From Bacillota bacterium (GTDB lineage Bacteria > Bacillota > Clostridia > Acetivibrionales > DTU013): a stretch of DNA of 59,895 bases. The position numbers and the translations under genes were made by a program. The notes below the pieces were generated by a model. The model searched no databases. It was not told the origin of the DNA and saw only the letters and a list, made by a program, of their open reading frames with translations. Below are positions 52,841 to 59,895 of the stretch, piece by piece (position 1 is the stretch's first letter; every line of letters starts with the position of its first letter). Location of the stretch: the NCBI GenBank assembly GCA_023435745.1, contig JAEZMD010000023.1, positions 1-59,895 on the forward strand. Direction: 5' to 3'.

Positions 52841-53980
52841 CTATAGCTTCAGAAAAAAATAATTAAAGATTGTAAAGAGCGCCAGGCTGGCAAGATTATA
52901 AAGGCTGAACTTTACCAAATACTTCCCGGTATTTTCCGGATAAACGCCAATATAAAGCTTATATGAAATGACACTGGCAAGCGATGCAATGATAGTACCC
53001 ATCCCGCCAACATTCACACCTAGAAGTAATTCTCTCCAGTGGGGTGTGAAGCCCGACAGCAGAATAGCGCTGGGCACATTGCTGATAGCCTGACTTGTAA
53101 GAATGGATGCAAAATAAGTTGAGTCACCGCTGCTCAACAAATTCTTCATGAACGCATCAATCATTGGAATATTGGATAGATTGCCAATAAAAATGAAAAG
53201 ACTGATAAAAGTGACCAGTAACGGGTAATCGGCCTTCAGCAATAATTTCCGGTTCATCAGAAACGCTGTAAGAGCTGTCAGTACAAACGCAATCCCATAA
53301 TGCACAATATTAAATACCGACAGTACAATGACAAAAAACACGGTTCCCCATAATATAGCAAGCTTTTTGTCCTTTATATCTACCAAATCCAATGAAACCT
53401 CCAACTTAACAGAAGCTCCCTTGCGGTTCAACAGAACCAGCCACACCAGGCCCAACACCGCAAACGCACCTGCGACCATAAAAAACTCCCCAACATTCAG
53501 CTTGTAATAGGAAAATATGTAAAGATTCTGAGGATTGCCCATAGGCGTCAGGCTGCTGCCAATATTTGCTGCCAACGTCTGTAGGATGACCGTCACAAGC
53601 ATATCAAGACCTGATTTTGCTCCAATGGTAAGTGCCAGCGGAACAAGGGTCAGCAGTGCAACATCATTTGTGAAAAGCATAGAGCTGAAAAAGCTCAAGA
53701 CGATTAAAACAAGCGACACTTTCCGGCTGTCACTGCATCCATTTAAAATCCGGGCAGCGACTCTGTCCAACAGATGCAGTTCCTCAAAGGCCTTCACGAT
53801 AATCATGATATTGAAAAGGCATGCCAATACTTTGAAGCCGATATACTCCGCTTTTGGCAACGAAATGAAACAGCTTGCCAGCGCCAGCACGACAGAAGTG
53901 GTCAGCACTATATCTTTTTTTAAAGCAGTAAAAACATTCCCAAACCCATTGGTTAATTGCAGTTGATATTTAGTCGTCAT
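52841..53980 (-). CDS. SLC13/ArsB/CitMHS-type permease
   Basis: 379 residues with about ten hydrophobic segments. FFSSMLFTNDVALLTLVPLA near residue 100 and ANIGSSLTPMGNPQNLYIFS near 140 are the paired loops of citrate transporter-like/ion transporter superfamily proteins (SLC13, ArsB, NhaD). The C-terminal repeat has QAISNVPSAILLSGF and GGMGTIIASLASVISYKLY. It should be a Na+- or H+-coupled transporter of an anion such as a dicarboxylate, but arsenite or Na+/H+ exchange cannot be excluded. No regulator adjacent. ATG at 53980. Confidence 0.87.
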   Translation of the reverse strand: MTTKYQLQLTNGFGNVFTALKKDIVLTTSVVLALASCFISLPKAEYIGFKVLACLFNIMIIVKAFEELHLLDRVAARILNGCSDSRKVSLVLIVLSFFSSMLFTNDVALLTLVPLALTIGAKSGLDMLVTVILQTLAANIGSSLTPMGNPQNLYIFSYYKLNVGEFFMVAGAFAVLGLVWLVLLNRKGASVKLEVSLDLVDIKDKKLAILWGTVFFVIVLSVFNIVHYGIAFVLTALTAFLMNRKLLLKADYPLLVTFISLFIFIGNLSNIPMIDAFMKNLLSSGDSTYFASILTSQAISNVPSAILLSGFTPHWRELLLGVNVGGMGTIIASLASVISYKLYIGVYPENTGKYLVKFSLYNLASLALFTIFNYFFLKL

Positions 53981-54043
53981 TGCTGCTCCTCAATTGCATA
54001 GGGGTGACCTCACTGTGTTGTGTCCCATGTCAAGCCATATTAT

Positions 54044-54600
54044 TTATTTGCCTAAAACAGTCTCCACCCATCCTGCAAAGGCATCCATGAAATTCTTTAT
54101 AAGCCTGCGGCTATCCTCATTAATCAGCTCGCCACGCTCACTAAAAAGCGCGGATGCGTTCCCGATACAGGCTTCAGGCTGCGACATCGTCGGAACATTC
54201 AAAAAAAACAAGGGTCTGACGCAGGTGATGGTTTGCCCCAAAAGCACCCAGTGCTCCCGGAGATACACTTACCACCGCCCCGGGCTTGCCATCCCATACA
54301 CTGTAGCCATATGGCCGTGAACCGACATCAAGAGCATTCTTGATTACAGCAGGTACAGATCTATTATACTCTGGTGTGACAAAAAGAACAGCATCAAATT
54401 TCTTTACTTTCTCACGAAAAGCTTTCCATTCCGGAGGTGTATTTCCTTCATCATCAAAATCCTGATTAAAAATTGCATGATTACCAATCTCAACTTCCTC
54501 AAGCTCAAGAGAGGCCGGCGCCAAAGACTTCAATGCTCCCGCTGCCTTTTTGCTGAAGGATTCTTTCCTTAAGCTCCCTATAAAAACTCCAACTTTTCAG
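54044..54600 (-). pseudogene. NADPH-dependent FMN reductase (flavodoxin-like), two frameshifts
   Basis: The reading frame in pieces gives KVGVFIGSLRKESFSKKAAG, VTPEYNRSVPAVIKNALDVG, VSPGALGAFGANHHLRQTLV and then, in the next frame, NVPTMSQPEACIGNASALFS. This is a full NADPH-dependent FMN reductase (YieF/ChrR family, about 185 residues). Two defects lie in homopolymers: eight T where seven would keep frame (LRQTLVF-LNVPTM, about 54203), and one extra A right after the start region, where CTG stands instead of ATG. Either the gene is dead or both spots are sequencing errors. Left as a single broken gene. Confidence 0.8.
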
Positions 54601-54680
54601 ACTCGTTCTTGTATTAATATTCAATATTCAAGACCGGTCAATAAGCAAGCAGTTAAGTTACTAATGTAACATTAGGCGGC

Positions 54681-54837
54681 GGTTACAAGGGGTACCTCGC
54701 TACTCGTTTTTGCAATTATAGGACTATATTTGCTGTAAATACCTCTTTTTTATAGCAGAAAGTCTATAATATGAGCCTTTTTAAAAGTAAAAAAGTTCTA
54801 AAGTTGCAAAAACGAGTAGTCGCGTATACTTGGTAAC
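54681..54837. repeat. MITE-like long inverted repeat
   Basis: CTACTCGTTTTTGCAA (54700-54715) and its exact complement (54804-54819) lie inside imperfect outer arms that run to GGTTAC at 54681 and GTAAC at 54837 (about 34 bp per arm). Inside, further pairs (GCTGTAAA with TTTATAGC, ATAGGACT with AGTCTAT) continue the fold, so the whole 157 bases could form one hairpin. Non-coding. It fits a miniature inverted-repeat element. The remainder of 54601-54913 shows nothing else. Confidence 0.7.
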
Positions 54838-54913
54838 GAAAATATTAGCAAGGTACGGAGCGTAGCACATCCTCGGTGATGAAGCATACATCTGTGAATT
54901 GAATACTCATATC

Positions 54914-55957
54914 TCAAACCTCCATAGATAAAGACAAACCAGCTTCTTTAATAATATTTTCGGCAGCCTCAGACGCTGAAAAATCTGTTATATCGATTTG
55001 GGGATAAGTTAAATCACCAAAGGCTTTCCGTGATTCTTCAATTGCACGTTTTTGTCGTTCAAGGCTTCGATTCTCCATATTCATTCTTTTAATATTTTCT
55101 TCCTCACTGCATGTTAACAAAAGCGGGATAAATATGAAATCCTTTTTTCCCAGCATATGTATTACTTTTTCAAAAACCTCTCTCCGTCGACCATGAAACC
55201 CATATGAAAATACCACGGTTTCAATGACTGGACAATCTATATAATTGATGATCAGATCACTTATGTTTTTTGCTATTGTCGGAATGGTTTCGTCATTCAG
55301 CACGAACGGATTCATAAGCCGACAGGAGTCAGAGTCTACATAAGCAGAATTGGGCAGCTTTCGGATGATTTCTTTACAAATTGTTGTTTTACCTATTCCA
55401 TTAGGGCCGCATATGAATAGTAAATTCTTCATAGAAGATTTGTTTTGAGCTAGTACGGAATCAGGCAGTGTGTAGATATAAAACGCCGTATGCCGTTTAC
55501 CCTTAAAGACTTTAACCTTAACAAATGCAAAACCGTTCCTCTCATAGAAAGCGCGTAGTTTGGGGCGCAGAGCGTGGGTGTCTAAGCGGAGGGTCTTTAC
55601 TCCGCGTTCCGCTCCTTGCTTCTTGAAAAAATCTATCAGCGCATCAGCAACGCCAGATTTACGGGCGGTTTTTGTCACCGCCAGTTTGTGAATAAATAAC
55701 GATTCACCTCTTTTCACATCCGGCCAGAAGAAAGGGTCATAATCAACCAACGCCATGCACCCGGAAGGCTTTCCGTCTGAATATGCGATGTAAAAGTCAC
55801 CGATTTGATAGTTCTTGGAGAGCACATCCCATGAAACCTCTCCCGCTCTCCACAATGGCTGCTCCATCTCATTCAGCCAGTTTACCGTGTCAAGCAATAT
55901 GTTCTCGATGATAGGAATATCTTCAGTTTTTGCTTGCTTTATTATTATCTTTCTCAT
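54914..55957 (-). CDS. GNAT acetyltransferase fused to a P-loop kinase-like domain
   Basis: 347 residues. The N-terminal 165 residues are a GNAT acetyltransferase (LFIHKLAVTKTARKSGVADAL as the acetyl-CoA loop, RLDTHALRPKLRAFYERNGF as motif B). After a short linker KSSMKNLLFICGPNGIGKTT starts a P-loop ATPase/kinase domain (Walker A near residue 184, with SAYVDSDSCRLMNPFVL and ETVVFSYGFHGRRREVF following). This second part looks like an AAA_33/zeta-like small kinase. The Met in SSMKN could mark the junction of two once separate genes. The acceptor is unknown. AGGAG before ATG 55957, preferred to the GTG at 55966. Confidence 0.83.
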   Translation of the reverse strand: MRKIIIKQAKTEDIPIIENILLDTVNWLNEMEQPLWRAGEVSWDVLSKNYQIGDFYIAYSDGKPSGCMALVDYDPFFWPDVKRGESLFIHKLAVTKTARKSGVADALIDFFKKQGAERGVKTLRLDTHALRPKLRAFYERNGFAFVKVKVFKGKRHTAFYIYTLPDSVLAQNKSSMKNLLFICGPNGIGKTTICKEIIRKLPNSAYVDSDSCRLMNPFVLNDETIPTIAKNISDLIINYIDCPVIETVVFSYGFHGRRREVFEKVIHMLGKKDFIFIPLLLTCSEEENIKRMNMENRSLERQKRAIEESRKAFGDLTYPQIDITDFSASEAAENIIKEAGLSLSMEV

Positions 55958-56004
55958 ACGCTCCACTCCTATAATCCAGCTATTATGCTTTCACTCGATA
56001 AATA

Positions 56005-56446
56005 TCATTTAACAAACTTCTTAATATACGCCTTCAAGGGCTTTATGACAGGTATCTGATAGTTCATCCCACTACTTCCCATTCCTTTCTCAATTCCTCC
56101 AACCGCTTGGCTCATTTACAGGAGGTGGATTACCGCTTGTTGGGTGTACAACCATTGTTGGTATTTGATAAGCACTGCAATCTTCAACACAATCTATCAA
56201 TCTTTTTGCTATTTCTTCACCTTCAAGATTATCCATCCAAAGATTTGTATTGCCATCATATGGAGTATGCATATTCTCAACAAAAAGTCCTGCGTTATGA
56301 GCATCTTCAGGCTGTGAACGGAAATCGGTTTTATCAAAATCATCATTCCACCAAATCATAACTCCATCAAAACCCGCTTGCTTTACAAGTCGATAACGTT
56401 CTTTTATTGGTATGTTATAACCAAACCATGAATATATGGTTATCAT
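56005..56446 (-). pseudogene. Sugar isomerase/epimerase-like TIM barrel, truncated and frameshifted
   Basis: The intact stretch (118 residues) begins MITIYSWFGYNIPIKERYRL and contains AGFDGVMIWWNDDFD and PTMVVHPTSGNPPP, i.e. the first third of a xylose-isomerase-like barrel of normally about 260 residues. At NEP the frame is lost, but a shifted frame continues RLEELRKEWEVVG, after which a third frame ends in NYQIPVIKPLKAYIKKFVK. The pieces look like a decayed gene, and the last piece may come from another gene. GGAGGTAC before ATG 56446. Confidence 0.65.
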
Positions 56447-56524
56447 TACTGTACCTCCTCAAACTAAAAATGCTGATTAACTGGGCTCAATATTACTTAT
56501 AAATTCATCATCACAACGCTTTTT

Positions 56525-57334
56525 TCAAAACAATTCATCTAGCAAAATATAATAATTAATCTTCTCCCAGTTTGGCTGAATTTTCAAGTGATCAAATAGC
56601 AAATTAATATACTTTTCTTTACTATCTGCATTTCGCAAATTGTAGCCTATCGAGCGTACACATAACGCTATATCCTGCCATTTATCAGCAACTCCTGCCC
56701 TGCCAAGGTCTATAAAGCCTGTTACTGATTGATTATCAATAAGTACATTTGGCAGACAATAGTCGCCATGTGTGAAACATAGTTCCTCAGGGGGTTTGTT
56801 TTCAATAAGGTATCTATATAAGTCCATCGGTGTATCAAAGTCATTGCCTTCTTCAAAATCGTACATATCGACAAGATTGTTTTCGATATTAAAAAGCGCA
56901 TTTTGGAGCTTGATATCGAGTGTATTACTAAAAGGACAATCGCATGTATCCACCGACTGCAACATAAGCAGACCAGCTGCTAACAGCTCGACAGTTTTTT
57001 CATATGGTTTGCAGAGTTCATCTGCCGGACAGTCACAAGCCATACGTCCTTTTACTTCTTCTGTCAGAAAGTATGAAATACCATCAATTTCACAATAATG
57101 CTTTATTATAGGAACAGGAAGTTTCCCATTGAGCCATTTTGTGATTTCATATTCGCGATGAATTTCAGGATTTATTTTTTCAATTTTGAGATATAGTGAA
57201 TTGCCATCTTTTCGATAATTATATACACCGGCCGATGAACAACCGATCTTGTTTCTTGTGCAGGTATATTCACTTAATAATTCGGTTAAGTCCTTTGGCA
57301 AGTTTGGTGATTGATATTGCTCTTGTCCAATCAT
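56525..57334 (-). CDS. APH(3')-like aminoglycoside phosphotransferase
   Basis: 269 residues. SLYLKIEKI (ATP-binding Lys), FTHGDYCLPNVLIDN (Brenner motif with catalytic Asp) and GFIDLGRAGVADKWQDIALC (Mg-binding Asp, DxGR) are complete, and the C-terminus INYYILLDELF is that of the APH(3') family, with KLPVPIIKHYCE matching its N-lobe. By eye it is similar in length and layout to APH(3')-III but clearly divergent, so resistance to kanamycin-type drugs is likely but not assured. ATG 57334 overlaps the stop of the HAD gene by ATGA. Confidence 0.88.
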   Translation of the reverse strand: MIGQEQYQSPNLPKDLTELLSEYTCTRNKIGCSSAGVYNYRKDGNSLYLKIEKINPEIHREYEITKWLNGKLPVPIIKHYCEIDGISYFLTEEVKGRMACDCPADELCKPYEKTVELLAAGLLMLQSVDTCDCPFSNTLDIKLQNALFNIENNLVDMYDFEEGNDFDTPMDLYRYLIENKPPEELCFTHGDYCLPNVLIDNQSVTGFIDLGRAGVADKWQDIALCVRSIGYNLRNADSKEKYINLLFDHLKIQPNWEKINYYILLDELF

Positions 57335-58068
57335 TTAAGCCCCTCCAAAACATAGATCAATTCCAGCCAATCATTTAGATAAAAATGCTCGCAATCCGGC
57401 CTTACATCAAGGCTTTTATCTCGGTAATCGCAGGGAATTAGGCTGTGATACCACACAGGAAATATTCCAACGCTACTCGAGCCTTTCACATCACACTCGG
57501 TGTTATCTCCACAAAACCAAACCTCATCTGCCGAGAGATTTGCTTTCTTTAATGCCAATTCAAAAATAAGCGGGTTTGGCTTTCGAATTATGTATTCACT
57601 TGTTGCAATAACAAACTCGAATTTATTGTTTGGCAACAACCTATCCAGCCGGTTTTTGAGTGCTTGCCCACTAAATGAAATATTGCTGATAACACCAGTT
57701 CGTATGCCACTTTCATTCAGATAGTGTAATAATTTATCTGTATTTAGCATAATCTCACCAGGAGCTACGTTTTCCCAAAAAACCTCCTCCATCTCAAGAG
57801 GAGATAGAGAAAACTCAATTTGCATGAGACCGTATAAGAGCTTATTAAACATGTGACAATGGGTTTCAACTTCAAGTTCTCTCGCTTTTGTGATATTGGA
57901 ATTACGGAACAAATCGTTAGCAAGCCTACTAATATCTTCTGCGGTATAATTATTTGGATTTTTAGTGGCATGTTTTAGCAAGGCTCCATTGCCTTTTAGA
58001 GAGTCGAAACCCGGCTCACTGCACAATGTGTGACCGTAATCAAATATTATCATTTTTGGTTTATTCAT
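57331..58068 (-). CDS. HAD-superfamily hydrolase
   Basis: 245 residues. Motif I is KMIIFDYGHTLCSE (D-x-G/H instead of D-x-D-x-T, near residue 9), motif II GVISNISFSGQ (Thr/Ser), motif III with RKPNPLIFELALKKA (Lys) and motif IV EVWFCGDNTECDVKGS (GDN...D). The second Asp of motif I is replaced (DYGHT), as seen in some phosphatase-like proteins. Probably acts on a small phosphorylated metabolite. Its stop is coupled to the APH gene. GAGGTG lies before ATG 58068. Confidence 0.85.
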   Translation of the reverse strand: MNKPKMIIFDYGHTLCSEPGFDSLKGNGALLKHATKNPNNYTAEDISRLANDLFRNSNITKARELEVETHCHMFNKLLYGLMQIEFSLSPLEMEEVFWENVAPGEIMLNTDKLLHYLNESGIRTGVISNISFSGQALKNRLDRLLPNNKFEFVIATSEYIIRKPNPLIFELALKKANLSADEVWFCGDNTECDVKGSSSVGIFPVWYHSLIPCDYRDKSLDVRPDCEHFYLNDWLELIYVLEGLK

Positions 58069-58070
58069 TA

Positions 58071-58226
58071 TTAAAGCACCTCAACCTTGCTTTTGTAATA
58101 CTTCTCTTGAAAATAAATAGCTTTTTCTATTTCAGCCTGTTTAAATACAATACCTTCGGGAGCAGCAACAAGTTTATCTTCCACATCATCTTCCCTAAAT
58201 ATTGAGACATCTCTCAAAGCAATCAT
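58071..58226 (-). CDS. Small conserved-looking ORF upstream of the HAD gene
   Basis: 51 residues starting MIALRDVSIFREDD with GGAG eight bases before ATG 58226; an ATG at 58271 in frame lacks a ribosome site. The stop is two bases before the HAD start, so translation may be coupled. The sequence (APEGIVFKQAEIEKAIYFQ) is charged and helical, without membrane segment. I do not recognise it. It may be the N-terminal part of a larger gene decayed upstream. Confidence 0.5.
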   Translation of the reverse strand: MIALRDVSIFREDDVEDKLVAAPEGIVFKQAEIEKAIYFQEKYYKSKVEVL

Positions 58227-58331
58227 TAAACTCGCTCCAGAATAAAAGTGGCACATAGAAAAAGTTTCCATGTACCATCCATTATATATTATTCAATTGC
58301 TACTTTCCAACTGAAATAATTCAGATAAGAA

Positions 58332-58439
58332 CTATTTGTTCCTTACAGGTATAAAGTGCTTAACCCTCGTGGTTGGCTTTAAAGCTGGAGAATCAATAAT
58401 AAACTCTTCCATGAACAGCCTGTTATCAAAATCATACTG
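58332..58439 (-). pseudogene. C-terminal fragment of a gene interrupted by the IS element
   Basis: Minus-strand frame open from the left end of the IS at 58440 to TAG at 58334-58332, giving 35 residues that include RLFMEEFIIDSPALKPTTRV and end HFIPVRNK. Codon use is even and the frame ends with a natural stop, so the IS probably inserted into this gene; the 5' part would lie beyond the window. I do not recognise the protein. Confidence 0.5.
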
Positions 58440-58506
58440 TGACCGTACGCCAATTTGATAGACACCCGGAATGGCTGGTATAATAAAACCAGTGGAGGGA
58501 TCAACA

Positions 58507-58797
58507 ATGTCAGTAAAACATTATGACAAAAATTACAAAATCGAGGTAGTTCGCAGAGCTATATCAAGGGATAAAAATGTCCCTGATTTGGCAAAGGAAC
58601 TTGGCATCCATGAAAATACTATATACAAATGGATGAGAGAATTCAAGAAGGATGCAGGAAATGCTTTTCCAGGGAGTGGTAAATTAAAACCAGAAGACGA
58701 GGAATTACGCCGCCTCAAAAGAGAGAATGAAAATTTGAAGGAAGAGAATGAAATATTAAAAAAAGCGGCGGCCTACTTTGCAAAGAACCAAAAGTAA
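58507..58797 (+). CDS. IS3-family transposase OrfA
   Basis: 96 residues starting MSVKHYDKNYKIEVVRRAIS. HTH with LAKELGIHENTIYKWMREF and a C-terminal leucine-zipper-like coiled coil (ELRRLKRENENLKEENEILK). It binds the terminal repeats. GGAGG before ATG 58507. Seven A at 58758-58764 in the context TTA-AAA-AAA-GCG allow a -1 shift that joins orfA to orfB in the normal IS3 manner. Confidence 0.92.
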   Translation: MSVKHYDKNYKIEVVRRAISRDKNVPDLAKELGIHENTIYKWMREFKKDAGNAFPGSGKLKPEDEELRRLKRENENLKEENEILKKAAAYFAKNQK

Positions 58798-58847
58798 AAC
58801 GGTTTGAATTCATAAAGAGGAACCTTGAAAACTTCAAGCTCTCAAAT

Positions 58848-59651
58848 ATGTGTAAAGTGCTTGACGTTAGGCGTAGTAGCTTCTATGCATGGCAAAGCAG
58901 GCCGGAAAGCAAGCGGAAGAAAGAAAACAAAAAGCTTTTAGAAAAAATCAAGGAGTTGTTTGTAAAAAAGCATAAAATATATGGATATAAACGGATAACA
59001 AGGATATTACCAGAAGACATGAAGGCCAGTGAAGGCAGGGTACATAGGTTAATGAAAGCAAATGGACTTAAGTCGAAGACAGCTAAAAAGTACCGTCCTC
59101 AGACAACTGATTCAAATCATAACCTACCGGTTGCAGAAAATATCCTAAACAGGGAATTTACTGCTGAAGCGCCCTGTCAGAAGTGGGTTTCCGACATCAC
59201 TTACATACCAACAGAAGAAGGCTTTTTATACCTTGCCGGTATCCTTGATTTATACGATAGAGGTATCGTAGGTTGGTCGATGCACACTCACATGAAGAAA
59301 GAACTTGTTATGGAAGCATTAAACCAGGCAATAGGCAGATACAGACCAGAAGCAGGGCTGTTACTTCACTCTGACAGAGGATCTCAGTACTGCAGCAATA
59401 AGTATCAAGAGATTATTAGGAAAAATGGTTTCACATGCAGCATGAGCCGAAAAGGCAACTGCTGGGATAATGCACCAATGGAATCTTTCTGGGGAAAGCT
59501 AAAAAGCGAATGGCTGAGTGATAAGAAGCTCAAGACTATTGATGAAGCTAAGGCGGTAGTATTTGAGTACATAGAAATATTCTACAATCGAGACAGAGTA
59601 CATTCTTCAAATGATTATATTTGTCCCAGCCAGAAACGCGAAGCAGCTTAA
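58848..59651 (+). CDS. IS3-family transposase OrfB (DDE integrase)
   Basis: 267 residues from the first ATG. The -1 frame is open further upstream (KVKRFEFIKRNLENFKLSN), so OrfAB fusion by frameshifting is expected rather than separate translation. DDE catalytic residues: D in KWVSDITYIPT, D in LLLHSDRGSQYCS, E in DNAPMESFWGKLKSEW. The C-terminal YIEIFYNRDRVHSS is intact, as is the helix region YGYKRITRILPEDM, so the element may be active. Confidence 0.93.
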   Translation: MCKVLDVRRSSFYAWQSRPESKRKKENKKLLEKIKELFVKKHKIYGYKRITRILPEDMKASEGRVHRLMKANGLKSKTAKKYRPQTTDSNHNLPVAENILNREFTAEAPCQKWVSDITYIPTEEGFLYLAGILDLYDRGIVGWSMHTHMKKELVMEALNQAIGRYRPEAGLLLHSDRGSQYCSNKYQEIIRKNGFTCSMSRKGNCWDNAPMESFWGKLKSEWLSDKKLKTIDEAKAVVFEYIEIFYNRDRVHSSNDYICPSQKREAA

Positions 59652-59895
59652 TCTAGGAAAAAGATAAAGAAAAAAGGTAAAAAGAAAAGAAAAAGCATGA
59701 TGTAAGTACCGCGACCCGCGTAGCCCTTCTTCTTGTCAAGGCCGCCCTGGTTTTGGGCGTTCATTTTAGCCTTGAGAAAGTGGCAAGCGGTATAATTGCT
59801 GATATTTTTCTTTTCAAAAGTTGAAATTTGGAGTAAAGATAAGAAAAAACGAGATACAAGCCGTTTTGAGTGTCTGTTTTATTGAGGTAAGGTCA

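Larger units (their letters stand above)
58440..59895 (+). mobile_element. IS3-family insertion sequence, full length (1456 bases)
   Basis: Bounded by inverted repeats: TGACCGTACGCCAATTTGAT at the left and, read on the minus strand, TGACCTTACCTCAATAAAAC at the right, with AGACAC following in both. The right repeat ends with the last base of the window. Inside lie orfA and orfB with a slippery A7. After orfB come about 244 non-coding bases with an A-rich stretch and a hairpin (CAAGGC/GCCTTG with CGCCC/GGGCG inside, 59737-59774), which is more than IS3 elements usually have. No target duplication can be checked because the right flank is missing. Confidence 0.88.

Noticed and set aside
1..59895. 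tRNA or rRNA genes
   Set aside because: No cloverleaf-like or rRNA-like stretches were noticed in any gap when reading by eye; a dedicated scan was not possible.

Overview
The window looks like chromosomal DNA of a low-to-medium GC, Gram-positive anaerobe of the Clostridia. The grounds are strong AGGAGG-type ribosome binding sites, lipobox solute-binding proteins, an S-layer (SLH) anchored exoprotein, a ferredoxin-fused electron-transfer flavoprotein, a RACo-type corrinoid activator and a FolD/FchA pair of folate C1 enzymes. These are typical of fermentative or acetogen-like Clostridia. The species cannot be named from this sequence.

Region 1 (1-11540) is a two-way carbohydrate or sugar-acid cluster. 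The minus-strand operon reads solute-binding protein, two permeases, DapA/NanA-type aldolase, FAD oxidoreductase. The plus-strand operon reads FAD oxidoreductase, D-2-hydroxyacid dehydrogenase, YhcH-type protein, FAD oxidoreductase, and ends in terminators. A GntR/LacI-type regulator lies between the two arms. Region 2 (11551-18069) is one very large SLH-anchored metalloprotease with recently duplicated Ig-like repeats.

Region 3 (18415-38033) is the most interesting part. A long minus-strand gene train starts with an Lpl-type sugar importer. It continues with a UroD-type methyltransferase candidate, an ADP-ribosylglycohydrolase-fold protein, a 3-hydroxyisobutyrate/tartronate-semialdehyde type dehydrogenase, an RraA-type protein, an HpcH/HpaI aldolase and an Ldh2-type dehydrogenase. 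It ends with a corrinoid protein, a DUF1638 protein and a RACo activator. A PocR-AraC regulator converges on it. Two further AraC regulators and a divergent isomerase plus Gfo/Idh pair lie at the upstream side. I infer import and breakdown of a methylated (O-methyl) sugar or sugar acid, with the methyl group removed through a corrinoid protein.

Region 4 (38092-43190) holds folD-fchA and a CarCDE-like Etf/acyl-CoA dehydrogenase set. Together they could oxidise the C1 unit and dispose of electrons. The two transcription units are separated by a MITE-like repeat.

Region 5 (43191-58439) is a mixed accessory stretch. It holds a fibronectin-III exoprotein behind a LexA-like box, a second UroD-family protein, a candidate structured RNA before a TadG-like gene, and a TetM-like GTPase fused to a NYN nuclease-like domain. 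It also holds a transglutaminase-like exoprotein, an SLC13-type permease, two decayed genes, a MITE-like hairpin, a GNAT-P-loop fusion and an APH(3')-like kinase in an operon with a HAD hydrolase. Region 6 (58440-59895) is an IS3-family element that cuts off a minus-strand gene; the window ends exactly at the right end of this element.

All functional statements come from reading the sequence and recalling protein families; no search was run.
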